64,000 bases of DNA. Source: Streptomyces sp. NBC_01439. Lineage in GTDB: Bacteria > Actinomycetota > Actinomycetes > Streptomycetales > Streptomycetaceae. Shown in pieces: positions 20,580 through 29,012 of this stretch (positions are counted from its first letter, which is position 1; every line of letters begins with the position of its first letter). The notes below the pieces were generated by a model. It saw only the letters and a list, made by a program, of their open reading frames with translations, made no database searches and was not told where the DNA came from. Position numbers and translations under genes: made by a program. The stretch covers positions 7,191,501 through 7,255,500 of the forward strand of contig NZ_CP109487.1 in NCBI RefSeq assembly GCF_036227605.1. Direction: 5' to 3'.

Positions 20580-21188
20580 ATGAGTTGGAGCATGAGCTGG
20601 ACCGAGGTGCTCGGCTTCGCCACCGGCGCCCTGTGCGTCTGGCTGGTCGCCCGGCAGCACGTGGCCAACTGGCCGATCGGGATCGCCAACAACGTCTTCT
20701 TCATCGTGCTCTTCGCCCAGGCCGGCCTCTACGCCGACGCCGGGCTCCAGATCGTCTTCATCGCCCTCGCCGCCTACGGCTGGTGGTCCTGGACCCACGG
20801 GGGTGGACCAGGATCCGCCGAGGCCCTGCCGGTGCGCCGCACCACGCGCACCGAATGGGCCGGGCTCGCCGCGGCGGGGGCGGTGGGGGTGCTCGCGCTC
20901 ACCCTGCTGCTGGGCCGCGCCACCGATTCCACCGTCCCCTTCTGGGACGCGCTGACGACCGGGCTCTCGCTCGTCGCCACGTACGGGCAGTGCCGCAAGC
21001 TCGTCGAGTCCTGGTGGCTGTGGATCGCCGCCGACCTCGTCTACATTCCGCTCTACGCCCACAAGGGCCTCTACCTGACCTCCGCGCTCTACGTGGGCTT
21101 CCTCGCCCTGTGCGTGGTCGGACTCCTCGGCTGGCGGCGCACCCTGCCCGCGCGGGACGCCCGTACGGCGGCGGGGGCGACGGCATGA
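20580..21188 (+). CDS. pnuC: Nicotinamide riboside transporter PnuC
   Basis: Membrane protein importing nicotinamide riboside for NAD salvage. 202 residues with about seven hydrophobic segments. PnuC hallmarks are visible: WLVARQHVANWPIGIANNVF near the N-terminus (the W-x3-N motif), IALAAYGWWSWTHGG, and SWWLWIAADLVYIPLYAHKG near the end. ATG 20580 follows GAGGGGG; ATG 20592 is an alternative. It overlaps the nadR-like gene by 4 bp (ATGA), so imported riboside would be handed to the kinase encoded next. Confidence 0.92.
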   Translation: MSWSMSWTEVLGFATGALCVWLVARQHVANWPIGIANNVFFIVLFAQAGLYADAGLQIVFIALAAYGWWSWTHGGGPGSAEALPVRRTTRTEWAGLAAAGAVGVLALTLLLGRATDSTVPFWDALTTGLSLVATYGQCRKLVESWWLWIAADLVYIPLYAHKGLYLTSALYVGFLALCVVGLLGWRRTLPARDARTAAGATA

Positions 21189-22264
21189 GGCGGCACGGGC
21201 ACGGCCTCGTCCTCGGCAAGTTCTACCCGCCGCACGCCGGGCACCACCACCTCGTGCGCACCGCCCAGGACCAGTGCGAGCGGCTGACCGTGCTGGTGTG
21301 CGCGGCCTCGGTGGAGTCGGTCCCGCTCGCCGACCGGGTCGCCTGGATGCGCGAGGCGCACCCCGGGGCCGAGGTCGTCGGCGCGGTGGACGACATCCCG
21401 GTCGACCTGCACGACCCGCAGATCTGGGAGGCGCACATGGCCGTCTTCCGCGGCGCGGTCCCCGAACGGGTGGACGCCGTGTTCACCTCGGAGGAGTACG
21501 GCAGCGAGCTCGCCCGGCGGTTCGGCGCCGAGGAGGTCCTGGTGGACCGGGAACGGACGCTGTTCCCGGTGTCCGGAACGGCGGTGCGCAAGGACCCGGC
21601 CGGCTCCTGGGAGTTCCTGGGACCGGCCGTCCGGGCCGCCCTGACCCGGCGGGTCGTCGTCCTCGGCGCGGAGTCCACCGGGACCACCACGCTGTCGCGG
21701 GCCCTGGCGGACCACTACCGGCGGCGCGGCGGCGTATGGGCCAAGACGGGCTGGGTCGCCGAGTACGGGCGCCGGTACAGCGAGGACAAACTGGCGGCGG
21801 CCCGCGCCGCCGACCCGACCGCCTCCTGGGCGGACGTGTCCTTCACCTCGCAGGAGTTCCCGGTCATCGCGCGCCACCAGGACGCGGACGAGGAGCACGC
21901 GGCCCGGCTCGGCTCCCCGGTGCTGTTCTGCGACACCGACTCCTTCGCGACCGGGATCTGGCACGAGCGCTACACGGGCGGCCGCAACGCGGAGGTCGAG
22001 CGGATCGCCGACCTCACCCGGCGGGACCTGTACCTGCTCACCGACCACGCCGACGTGCCCTTCGAGGACGACGGGCTGCGGGACGGGGAGCACCTGCGGC
22101 CCTGGATGACCGAGCGGTTCCGGGCGGAACTGGAGCGCACCGGGAGGCGTTTCCTCGTCGTGCGCGGGGACCGGGCGGCCCGGCTGGAGGAGGCCGTCCG
22201 CGCCGTGGACGCCCTGCTGGCCGAGGGCTGGCACTTCACCGACCCCCTTCCGGAGAACCGATGA
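21185..22264 (+). CDS. nadR: NadR-like NMN adenylyltransferase / ribosylnicotinamide kinase
   Basis: Bifunctional NAD salvage enzyme of 359 residues. The N-terminal nucleotidyltransferase domain has GKFYPPHAGHHHLV (the GxFxPxHxGH motif) and FPVSGTAVRKDP (the SGTxVR motif) for NMN + ATP to NAD. The C-terminal kinase domain would phosphorylate nicotinamide riboside; its P-loop reads GAESTGTTTLSRAL, with Thr where Walker A has Lys, and CDTDSFATGIWHERY resembles the kinase Asp motif. There is no N-terminal HTH, unlike enterobacterial NadR, so it is not the regulator; NrtR downstream takes that role. ATGA overlaps on both sides make pnuC-nadR-nrtR a coupled unit. Confidence 0.9.
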   Translation: MRRHGHGLVLGKFYPPHAGHHHLVRTAQDQCERLTVLVCAASVESVPLADRVAWMREAHPGAEVVGAVDDIPVDLHDPQIWEAHMAVFRGAVPERVDAVFTSEEYGSELARRFGAEEVLVDRERTLFPVSGTAVRKDPAGSWEFLGPAVRAALTRRVVVLGAESTGTTTLSRALADHYRRRGGVWAKTGWVAEYGRRYSEDKLAAARAADPTASWADVSFTSQEFPVIARHQDADEEHAARLGSPVLFCDTDSFATGIWHERYTGGRNAEVERIADLTRRDLYLLTDHADVPFEDDGLRDGEHLRPWMTERFRAELERTGRRFLVVRGDRAARLEEAVRAVDALLAEGWHFTDPLPENR

Positions 22265-22989
22265 CCGCCGGCTATGACCCCTACGCCTTCGAGCCGTTCG
22301 CGGTGACGGTCGACCTGGCCGTCTTCACCGTGCGCGGCGGAGCCCTGCACGTCCTGCTGATCCGGCGCGGCCAGGAACCGTACGCCGGGGCCTGGGCGCT
22401 GCCCGGTGGGTTCGTCCTGCCGCGGGAGTCCGCCGAGACCGCCGCGCGGCGCGAACTGGCCGAGGAGACCGGCCTGCCGGACCGGCTCGTGGCCGCACTC
22501 CACCTGGAGCAGCTGCGCACGTACAGCGAACCGGACCGGGACCCCCGGATGCGGGTGGTCTCCGTGGCCTTCACCGCCCTCGTCCCGGACCTGCCGGAGC
22601 CGGCGGCCGAGGGCGGCGGGGACGCGGCGCACGCCCGCTGGACCGCGCTGCACGAGGTCTCGGAACTGGCCTTCGACCACGCGGTGATCCTGGCGGACGC
22701 ACGCGAGCGGATCGGCGCCAAGCTCGAGTACACCTGCCTGGCCACCGGCTTCTGCCCGCCCGAGTTCACCCTCGGCGAGCTCCAGTCCGTCTACGAGACC
22801 GTCTGGAACACCAGCCTCGACCGACCCAACTTCCGCCGCAAGGTCCTGGCGACGCCGGGCTTCGTCGAGGCCGTACCGGGCGCCGCCCGGCTGACCGGCG
22901 GCCGCGGCAAACCGGCCGCCCTCTACCGGCCCGGCCCGGCGACCACCCTCCACCCACCCCTGCTGCGACCGGAAGGATCCACCCGATGA
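22261..22989 (+). CDS. nrtR: NrtR family NAD-metabolism repressor (NUDIX + winged helix)
   Basis: NrtR proteins repress NAD biosynthesis/salvage genes and are released from DNA by ADP-ribose. This 242-residue protein has an N-terminal NUDIX domain with a complete Nudix box (G-x5-E-x7-RE-L-x-EE-x-GL, around residues 45-68), so catalysis may be retained. The C-terminal winged helix-turn-helix is recognisable by FTLGELQSVYETVWNTSLDR followed by NFRRKVLATPGFVE. The protein is encoded third in the operon it would control and overlaps both neighbours by 4 bp. Confidence 0.88.
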   Translation: MTAGYDPYAFEPFAVTVDLAVFTVRGGALHVLLIRRGQEPYAGAWALPGGFVLPRESAETAARRELAEETGLPDRLVAALHLEQLRTYSEPDRDPRMRVVSVAFTALVPDLPEPAAEGGGDAAHARWTALHEVSELAFDHAVILADARERIGAKLEYTCLATGFCPPEFTLGELQSVYETVWNTSLDRPNFRRKVLATPGFVEAVPGAARLTGGRGKPAALYRPGPATTLHPPLLRPEGSTR

Positions 22990-23996
22990 CCAAGCGAGCC
23001 GCGACGGGCGCCATGATCGGCCTGGCCCTGGGCGACGCCCTCGGCTTCCCGACCGAGTTCAACGACGTGCCCTCGATCCTGGCCAAGACGGGCCCCTGGC
23101 GGGAGATGGGCCTGCCGCGCCCGGCGATCGTCACGGACGACACCCAGATGACCCTCGCCCTGGCCCGCGGCATGCGCACGGCCGGCGAGCGGGGCCGGGT
23201 GGGGCCGCTGCGCCTGACCCGGCCGGTCCGCGAGGAGTTCGTCGACTGGTACCACTCCCCGGAGAACAACCGGGCCCCGGGCCGCACCTGCATGACGGCC
23301 TGCCGGCTGCTCAACGCCCCGGACCGGGACTGGCGCGACGCCAGCCAGATCGGCTCCAAGGGCTGCGGCGCCAACATGCGGGTGGTCCCGGTCGGGCTGG
23401 TGCCCGACTGGACCGAGGAGGAACGGGCCGGCGCCGCGCAGCTCCAGTCGGCCCTCACCCACGGACACCCGACGGCGCTCGCCGCCTCCGACCTGACCGC
23501 CCGGGCCGTGCACCTGCTGGCCGAGGGCACCGAGGTGACCGGGCTCGTCGGGCGACTGCGCTCGTACGCACTGGAGAACCGCACCCGCTACCACGAGCGC
23601 TGGCTCGGCGACCTGTGGATGCGGACCGCGTCCGACGCCTCCGCGGAGTCCTTCATCGCCCGGGGCTGGGACGAGTGCCTGGCGGTCCTCGACCGGCTCT
23701 CGGCCGCCCTGCGGTCCCCCTCCCCGGAGACCGACCCCTGCCTGACCACGGGCGACGGCTGGATAGCCGAGGAGGCCCTCGCCACCGCCCTGCACTGCTT
23801 CCTCCTCTTCCCCGACGAGCCGCTGACCGCGCTGCGCCGGGCCGCCTGCACGCGCGGCGACTCCGACTCCATCGCCTGTCTCGCGGGCGCCTTCGCCGGA
23901 GCCCACCTCGGCGCGGACGCCTGGCCCCGCGAGTGGGAGGGCCGCATCGAGTACCGGGACGAACTCCTGGCCTACGGCACCCTCTGGGACGATTGA
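22986..23996 (+). CDS. ADP-ribosylglycohydrolase (DraG/ARH family)
   Basis: Removes ADP-ribose from modified proteins, nucleic acids or small molecules. The 336-residue protein has the metal-binding motifs of the family: GLALGDALGFPTEF near the N-terminus, TDDTQMTLALARGM at about residues 50-63, and GDSDSIACLAGAFAGAHLG near residue 290, supplying the Asp/Thr ligands of the binuclear Mg centre. An insertion with SPENNRAPGRTCMTACRLL (GRTxx motif) is typical of ARH3/DraG-like enzymes. The start overlaps nrtR by 4 bp. Its product, free ADP-ribose, is the known effector of NrtR, which makes its position in the operon meaningful. Confidence 0.9.
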   Translation: MTKRAATGAMIGLALGDALGFPTEFNDVPSILAKTGPWREMGLPRPAIVTDDTQMTLALARGMRTAGERGRVGPLRLTRPVREEFVDWYHSPENNRAPGRTCMTACRLLNAPDRDWRDASQIGSKGCGANMRVVPVGLVPDWTEEERAGAAQLQSALTHGHPTALAASDLTARAVHLLAEGTEVTGLVGRLRSYALENRTRYHERWLGDLWMRTASDASAESFIARGWDECLAVLDRLSAALRSPSPETDPCLTTGDGWIAEEALATALHCFLLFPDEPLTALRRAACTRGDSDSIACLAGAFAGAHLGADAWPREWEGRIEYRDELLAYGTLWDD

Positions 23997-23999
23997 TCC

Positions 24000-24758
24000 A
24001 TGCTGGACGCACTGAGCATCGACCTGACCCCCGTCGTGGCGGAGCAGCCCGACCCGCTGCTCTTCGCCACGGTCTCCGGCGCGCACCTGTACGGCTTCCC
24101 GTCCCGGGACTCCGACATCGACCTGCGCGGCGCCCACCTGCTCCCGGCGGAGGCCCTGCTGGGTCTGCGCGATCCGGAGGAGACCCGGACCCGCATGTGG
24201 GACCGGGACGACGTGGAGATGGACCTCGTCACGCACGACCTGCGCAAGTTCGTCCGCCTGATGCTGAACCGCAACGGCTACGTCCTGGAGCAGCTGCTCT
24301 CCCCGCTCGTGGTCCACACGACGGCGGCGCACGAGGAACTGATCGCGCTGGCCCCGGGCGTGCTGACCTCCCACCACGCCCACCACTACCGGGGGTTCGC
24401 GGGCACCCAGTGGCGGCTCTTCGAGAAGTCCGCCGAACTCAAACCGCTGCTCTACGCGTTCCGGGCGCTGCTCACCGGCATCCACCTCATGCGGTCGGCC
24501 GAGGTGCAGGCGCACCTGCCGACCCTGCTGGCCGAGGTGCCGGAGGCGCCCCCGTACCTCGCCGCCCTCGTCGAGGCCAAGGTGGCCGCCGAGCACGGGG
24601 GCTACGAGGGGCCGCCCGTCGGCGGCGTGCGCGAGGACCTCGAGGCGCTGCACGCCGTGCTCGACGCGGCTCAGGCCGCTTCCGCGCTGCCCGAGCACGT
24701 GACGGCGTACGACGCCCTCGACGCGTTCGTCGTGCGGCGGCGCGTGCTACACGGCTGA
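24000..24758 (+). CDS. DNA polymerase beta-superfamily nucleotidyltransferase
   Basis: 252-residue protein of the minimal nucleotidyltransferase/YcgL-like group. The fold signature is near the N-terminus: ATVSGAHLYGFPSRDSDIDL followed by RG, with the two metal-binding Asp in SDIDL, and a third acidic in DDVEMDLVTHDLRKFVRL. The C-terminal part is helical (HYRGFAGTQWRLFEKSAELK). Substrate unknown; the family transfers NMPs to proteins, RNA or small molecules. It begins 3 nt after the ADP-ribosylglycohydrolase stop, so it is probably the last gene of the NrtR operon. Its 3' end overlaps the convergent paralogue by 12 bp. Confidence 0.85.
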   Translation: MLDALSIDLTPVVAEQPDPLLFATVSGAHLYGFPSRDSDIDLRGAHLLPAEALLGLRDPEETRTRMWDRDDVEMDLVTHDLRKFVRLMLNRNGYVLEQLLSPLVVHTTAAHEELIALAPGVLTSHHAHHYRGFAGTQWRLFEKSAELKPLLYAFRALLTGIHLMRSAEVQAHLPTLLAEVPEAPPYLAALVEAKVAAEHGGYEGPPVGGVREDLEALHAVLDAAQAASALPEHVTAYDALDAFVVRRRVLHG

Positions 24759-25427
24759 CGCGCGGCGGGTGCGGACCAGGAAGTCCTGCACCCGGGCGTG
24801 GTCCGGCTCCGCCGGCAGCACGGTGCGGGCCAGGGCGCTCTCGGTCTCCTCCTGGAGGCGGGCCATCCAGGCGTCGACCGCCTCCCAGGTGAGCTCGCCG
24901 CGGCGGACCGCGAGCAGGCGGTCGCGGTACGGGCCGGCGTCGATGGTCAGCCGGCCGGTGCGCAGCAGGTCACGGCAGGACAGCAGCAGGCGCAGCAGGT
25001 GCATGGCGTGCTTCCAGCGCGGGGCGCCGTGGACCCGGACGTCGGCGAGGAGCTTGCCGCGCTGGGAGGCCGCGTACCGGCTGAAGCTGGTGTGGGCCCG
25101 GCGGGAGAGGAAGGCCCCGCGCAGCGAGAGCAGTTCCTCGCCGACCGGGGTCACCTCTTCCACCAGGGGGGAGTGCAGGCACTCCAGGATGTTCGGGTTG
25201 GCCCGCAGGGCCAGTTCACAGAAGCGCTCCAGCTCCCAGGAGAACTCCTCGTCCCGCGGGCCCTCCACGTGGGTGGGGGGCTTCTCGAACCGCCAGAACA
25301 GCGGCGTCGGGGCGAGGTAGACACCGCGCAGGTCGGTGTCGCTCGCCTCCGTCGCCAGTCCGAACGCCCGGGAGCCCATCACGCACCGGTAGACGGTGTG
25401 GTCCCGTACCAGTGTCAGATCGTCCAT
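24747..25427 (-). CDS. Second nucleotidyltransferase, convergent paralogue
   Basis: 226-residue nucleotidyltransferase of the same family as its neighbour. It has CVMGSRAFGLATEASDTDLR followed by GVY: the G-S motif and the SDTDLRG metal-binding pair are intact. The second acidic segment is EEFSWELERFCELALRANPN. NILECLHSPL corresponds to the VLEQLLSPL segment of the plus-strand paralogue. Same length class and domain order indicate duplication with inversion, or recruitment of two related enzymes. The last 12 bp of both genes overlap tail to tail. Start ATG 25427. Confidence 0.85.
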   Translation of the reverse strand: MDDLTLVRDHTVYRCVMGSRAFGLATEASDTDLRGVYLAPTPLFWRFEKPPTHVEGPRDEEFSWELERFCELALRANPNILECLHSPLVEEVTPVGEELLSLRGAFLSRRAHTSFSRYAASQRGKLLADVRVHGAPRWKHAMHLLRLLLSCRDLLRTGRLTIDAGPYRDRLLAVRRGELTWEAVDAWMARLQEETESALARTVLPAEPDHARVQDFLVRTRRASAV

Positions 25428-25455
25428 CCGGGGAGCTTAGGCGCCTGACCTGCCG

Positions 25456-25944
25456 CTATGCGAGCGAGATATTGCCGTCCGCCGCGACCTTGATCTTCTT
25501 CTCCGCCAGCCCCTTGGTGGCCGGGCCCTTGGTCACCGCGCCGTCGGCGACCGCGAACTTGCTGTTGTGGCAGGGGCAGTCGATGCTGCCGTCGTCCACC
25601 TTGTTGACCAGGCAGCCCTGGTGGGGGCAGACCGCCGTGAAGCATTTGAAGGTTCCGGCCTTGGGCTGGGTGACCACGACCTTCTCCTCCTTGAAGACCT
25701 TGCCGCCGCCCACCGGGATGTCCGCCTTCTTGGTGAGGGCCTTGCCGGCCGCGGCGCCCGTGTCCGCCGAGGTGGCGGGAGCCGGAGCGGCGGGCTCGGC
25801 GGGCTGGGCGGGCACCTCGTTCGGTTCCCCCGGGGCGGCCTTCTCACCGCCGCTGCTGCCGCAGGCGGTGATCGTGCCGCCGGCCAGGGCGGCCGCGCCG
25901 ATCGTCAGTACCGTGCGCCGGGCGGTGTGCGTGAGGTCGCTCAT
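25456..25944 (-). CDS. Rieske [2Fe-2S] lipoprotein, Tat-exported
   Basis: Electron-transfer protein anchored outside the membrane. The 162-residue precursor starts with a twin-arginine signal (TARRTVLTIGAAALAGG) that ends in a lipobox-like TACGSS, so Tat export and lipidation at Cys are likely. A Pro/Ala-rich linker follows. The Rieske domain has CFTAVCPHQGC and CPCHNSKF; the two Cys/His pairs ligate the cluster and the spare Cys in each loop form the usual disulphide. ATG 25944 has GGAGAG upstream. The redox partner is not encoded nearby. Confidence 0.92.
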   Translation of the reverse strand: MSDLTHTARRTVLTIGAAALAGGTITACGSSGGEKAAPGEPNEVPAQPAEPAAPAPATSADTGAAAGKALTKKADIPVGGGKVFKEEKVVVTQPKAGTFKCFTAVCPHQGCLVNKVDDGSIDCPCHNSKFAVADGAVTKGPATKGLAEKKIKVAADGNISLA

Positions 25945-26024
25945 GAGTCTCTCCTCGCTTCGTGGCCGGATGGCGTCAGCATCCTGGCCTGCGGCGGGCC
26001 TCAGGTGAAGCCTGCCGCGCCGGT

Positions 26025-26366
26025 TTATCGGCCCGGTTCCCATGGGGCCAATGAGGCAGGGCTGCCGGGTGTGCGTACGACCTCCCACACGTGGATCACG
26101 GCTTCCCGGTTCAGCGGGCCGTGAACATGCGGGTAACGGCCGCCGGAATCACTCTCCCGGCGGACCTCGGCGGTCAGCGCGCCCTCGTCGAGCTCCACCG
26201 CGAGCAGGATCCCGGGTACCGACCGGTAGTGCGCGTCGACGATCGCGAGTGCCGTGGGGCGGTCCGCGGAACAGTGGACGAACCCCTCGGTCGCCAGCGA
26301 GGGCGGGGCGTAAGGGAGCTCGGGGGCAGCGGCCCAGTCGGCGAGCGGGACGATGTGGAAGATCAT
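26025..26366 (-). CDS. DUF952 domain protein
   Basis: 113-residue cytoplasmic protein of the DUF952 family, whose fold resembles ADP-ribosyltransferase-like domains; function unknown. Family hallmarks: starts MIFHIVPLADW, then EGFVHCSADRPTALAIVDAH and SGGRYPHVHGPLNREAVIHV. ATG 26366 is chosen because the homologous region begins there. Monocistronic, about 80 nt upstream of the Rieske gene on the same strand. Confidence 0.8.
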   Translation of the reverse strand: MIFHIVPLADWAAAPELPYAPPSLATEGFVHCSADRPTALAIVDAHYRSVPGILLAVELDEGALTAEVRRESDSGGRYPHVHGPLNREAVIHVWEVVRTPGSPASLAPWEPGR

Positions 26367-26502
26367 GCGGATGGTTCTACCGCAGGGGGCGCGGACGTGT
26401 GCGCCAGGTGGCGGCACGGTCCACCATGGGTGACATTGTCCGTGTCTCGAAGCCGGGTGCGCCACGTCCGCGCGGCCCGGTCCCTCTGCGAAAGGCACGA
26501 CG

Positions 26503-26949
26503 ATGGCGGGTAACGACCTCGGTTCCCTTCTCGGCGGTCTCCTGGGCGGGAGCAGCGGTCAGGGCGGGAGCGCCGGCGGGGGAGCCGGCGGCGCCGGCAA
26601 CGTCCTCGGTGCGCTGCTCGGCGCCCTGATGGGCGGGGCCGGCGGTTCCCAGGCCGGCGGGAGCAACCCGCTCGGCGGGCTGATGGACATGCTGACCAAG
26701 TCGGGCCTGGCCGACCAGGCCCAGTCCTGGATCGGCACCGGCGACAACCAGTCGGTCAGCGGGGCCCAGATCGCCGAGGCGCTCCCCGACGAGGCCCTCC
26801 AGAAGGCGGCCGCGCAGGCCGGCGTCAGCCCGCAGGAGGCCGCCGACCAGATCGCGCAGGCGCTGCCGACGGCCGTCGACAAGCTGAGCCCGGGCGGAGA
26901 GCTGCCGACCGGTTCGCTGGAGGAGATCATCCGGGCGCAGAACCTCTGA
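26503..26949 (+). CDS. YidB family (DUF937) protein
   Basis: 148-residue protein. The N-terminal half is Gly-rich with LGSLLGGLLGG and LGALLGALMGGAGG repeats. The C-terminal half has the YidB/DUF937 core: GLADQAQSWIGTGDNQSVSG followed by QIAEALPDEALQKAAAQAG and ending ELPTGSLEEIIRAQ. Function unknown in the family. No signal peptide. ATG 26503, preceded by AAAGG. Divergent from the DUF952 gene. Confidence 0.85.
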   Translation: MAGNDLGSLLGGLLGGSSGQGGSAGGGAGGAGNVLGALLGALMGGAGGSQAGGSNPLGGLMDMLTKSGLADQAQSWIGTGDNQSVSGAQIAEALPDEALQKAAAQAGVSPQEAADQIAQALPTAVDKLSPGGELPTGSLEEIIRAQNL

Positions 26950-27080
26950 CCGACCGCGAGCGCCGCACCGGGGCGCGGCCGCCGTCCCACGGGATGGGCG
27001 GTCGGGCCCTCGTGCCGCAGGTGCTGGATACCCTGGCCGGACAGTCCGTCAGCTCGCCTTTACGTCCCCTGGAGTGCCTC

Positions 27081-28169
27081 GTGAGAACCGCCGCCGTCAT
27101 CGGAACCGGACTGATCGGCACCTCCGCGGCGCTCGCCCTGTCCGCCAGGGGGATCACCGTCCACCTCGCCGACCACGACCCGGACCGGGCCCGCACGGCC
27201 GCCGCCCTCGGGGCCGGCACCGACGAGGCCCCCAAGGAGCAGGTCGACCTCGCGATCGTCGCCGTACCGCCGGCCCACGTGGCCGCGACCCTGGCCGACC
27301 TGATCGGGCGCCGGGTCGCGCGCGCCTACGTGGACGTGGCCAGCGTCAAGGGCGGACCGCGGCGGGAGCTGGCGGCGCTCGGCGTGGACGTCACCGCGTA
27401 CATCGGGACGCACCCGATGGCCGGCAAGGAGCAGTCGGGGCCGCTCGCCGCCACCGCGGACCTCTTCGAGGGCCGCCCGTGGGTGCTGACCCCCACCCGC
27501 GACACCGACCACGAGGTGCTCAACCTCGCGCTGGAACTGGTGGCCCTCTCCCGGGCCGTACCGGTGGTGATGGACGCCGACGCCCACGACCGCGCGGTGG
27601 CGCTCGTCTCGCACACCCCCCAGCTGGTCTCCAGCATGGTCGCGGCCCGGCTGGAGGAGGCCGACGAGACCGCGGTCCGGCTGTGCGGACAGGGCATCCG
27701 CGACGTGACCCGGATCGCGGCCTCCGACCATCGGATGTGGGTGGAGATCCTGTCGGCCAACCCGGGACCGGTCGCCGACGTCCTCGCCGGGATCGCCGCC
27801 GACCTGGAAGAGACCGTGGAGGCACTGCGGGGCCTGCAGTCCGCCGACGTGGAGAAGCGCCGCGGCGGCGCCGCCGGCATCGAGGACGTGCTGCGCCGCG
27901 GGAACGCGGGCCGGGTCCGGGTGCCGGGCAAGCACGGCGCGGCGCCCACGGTCTACGAGACGGTGGCCGTGCTCATCAGTGACCAGCCCGGCGAGCTGGC
28001 ACGGATCTTCGCCGACGCGGGGCGGGCCGGGGTCAACATCGAGGACGTACGGATCGAGCACGCGACGGGTCAGCAGGCCGGCCTCGTCCAACTCATGGTC
28101 GAGCCGAGGGCGGTTGCCGGCCTGACCGCCGAGCTGCGCGAGCGGGGCTGGGCGCTGCGGCAGCAGTAG
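27081..28169 (+). CDS. tyrA: Prephenate dehydrogenase
   Basis: NAD(P)-dependent oxidation of prephenate to 4-hydroxyphenylpyruvate in tyrosine synthesis. 362 residues from GTG 27081 (GGAG 6 nt upstream). N-terminal Rossmann motif TAAVIGTGLIGTSAALALSA, catalytic His in YIGTHPMAGKEQSGP, and LVSHTPQLVSSMVAARL with the second conserved His. A C-terminal ACT domain (AVLISDQPGELARIFADAGR, then GVNIEDVRIEH) suggests feedback control by an aromatic amino acid. It ends in a perfect palindrome and precedes cmk. Confidence 0.95.
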   Translation: MRTAAVIGTGLIGTSAALALSARGITVHLADHDPDRARTAAALGAGTDEAPKEQVDLAIVAVPPAHVAATLADLIGRRVARAYVDVASVKGGPRRELAALGVDVTAYIGTHPMAGKEQSGPLAATADLFEGRPWVLTPTRDTDHEVLNLALELVALSRAVPVVMDADAHDRAVALVSHTPQLVSSMVAARLEEADETAVRLCGQGIRDVTRIAASDHRMWVEILSANPGPVADVLAGIAADLEETVEALRGLQSADVEKRRGGAAGIEDVLRRGNAGRVRVPGKHGAAPTVYETVAVLISDQPGELARIFADAGRAGVNIEDVRIEHATGQQAGLVQLMVEPRAVAGLTAELRERGWALRQQ

Positions 28170-28181
28170 CGGGGCGGCCCG

Positions 28182-28205
28182 TTCCGGGGCCGGCCGGCCC
28201 CGGAA
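28182..28205 (+). terminator. Palindrome after tyrA
   Basis: Perfect 24-bp palindrome (half TTCCGGGGCCGG) 12 nt after the tyrA stop, followed by AAT. It may act as a terminator hairpin; the hairpin would sacrifice a few central pairs for its loop. Confidence 0.6.
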
Positions 28206-28304
28206 AATACGGCGGGGACGGCGGCCGTCCGGGGCCGGTAACCTTGGGGAGGGGCGCTTTGCCGCGCCCGGACACGTACGCGCAACCAGGAAGGTGCCCG
28301 CACC

Positions 28305-29012
28305 GTGGAAACCGCAGCTCCGTCCGCCGTGATCGTCGCCATCGACGGTCCCTCCGGCACGGGCAAGTCCAGCACCTCCAAGGCCGTGGCCGCCAAGCTC
28401 GGGCTGCGCTACCTGGACACCGGCGCCCAGTACCGGGCCATCACCTGGTGGATGATCACCAACGGCGTCGACACCGACGACCCGCAGGCCATCGCGATCG
28501 CCGCCGGCAAGCCCAGCATCGTGTCCGGCACCGACCCGGCCGCCCCCACCATCACCGTGGACGGCCTCGACGCCGCCGGCCCCATCCGGACCCAGGAGGT
28601 CACCTCGAAGGTCAGCGCCGTCAGCGCCGTCCCCGAGGTGCGCACCCTGATCACCGACCTGCAGCGCTCCATCGCGGCCGGGGCGGCCCAGGAGGCCGAC
28701 GGGATCGTCGTCGAGGGCCGGGACATCGGCACCACCGTCCTGCCCGACGCCGACCTCAAGATCTTCCTGACCGCTTCCGCCGAGGCGCGCGCCGCCCGCC
28801 GCAGCGGCGAGCTCCAGGGCAAGGAGGCCGCCGACCTCGCGGCCACCAAGGAGGCGCTGATCAAGCGCGACGCGGCCGACTCCGGCCGCAAGACCTCCCC
28901 GCTGGCCAAGGCCGACGACGCCGTCGAGGTGGACACCACCGAACTCACGCTCGACCAGGTGATCGAGTGCGTCGTGACGCTGGTGGAAGAGAAGCGGGCG
29001 GGCCGCAAGTGA
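28305..29012 (+). CDS. cmk: Cytidylate kinase
   Basis: Phosphorylates CMP and dCMP with ATP. 235 residues; P-loop AIDGPSGTGKSSTSKAVAA near the N-terminus, LGLRYLDTGAQYRAITWWMI (the CMP-binding start), EGRDIGTTVLPDADLKIFLT at about residue 140, and the RxxxD lid segment ALIKRDAADSGRKTSPL. Start GTG 28305 follows AGGAAGG. The stop overlaps the acyltransferase start (GTGA), so both are co-translated. The cmk-plsC-der order is common in actinobacteria. Confidence 0.96.
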   Translation: METAAPSAVIVAIDGPSGTGKSSTSKAVAAKLGLRYLDTGAQYRAITWWMITNGVDTDDPQAIAIAAGKPSIVSGTDPAAPTITVDGLDAAGPIRTQEVTSKVSAVSAVPEVRTLITDLQRSIAAGAAQEADGIVVEGRDIGTTVLPDADLKIFLTASAEARAARRSGELQGKEAADLAATKEALIKRDAADSGRKTSPLAKADDAVEVDTTELTLDQVIECVVTLVEEKRAGRK

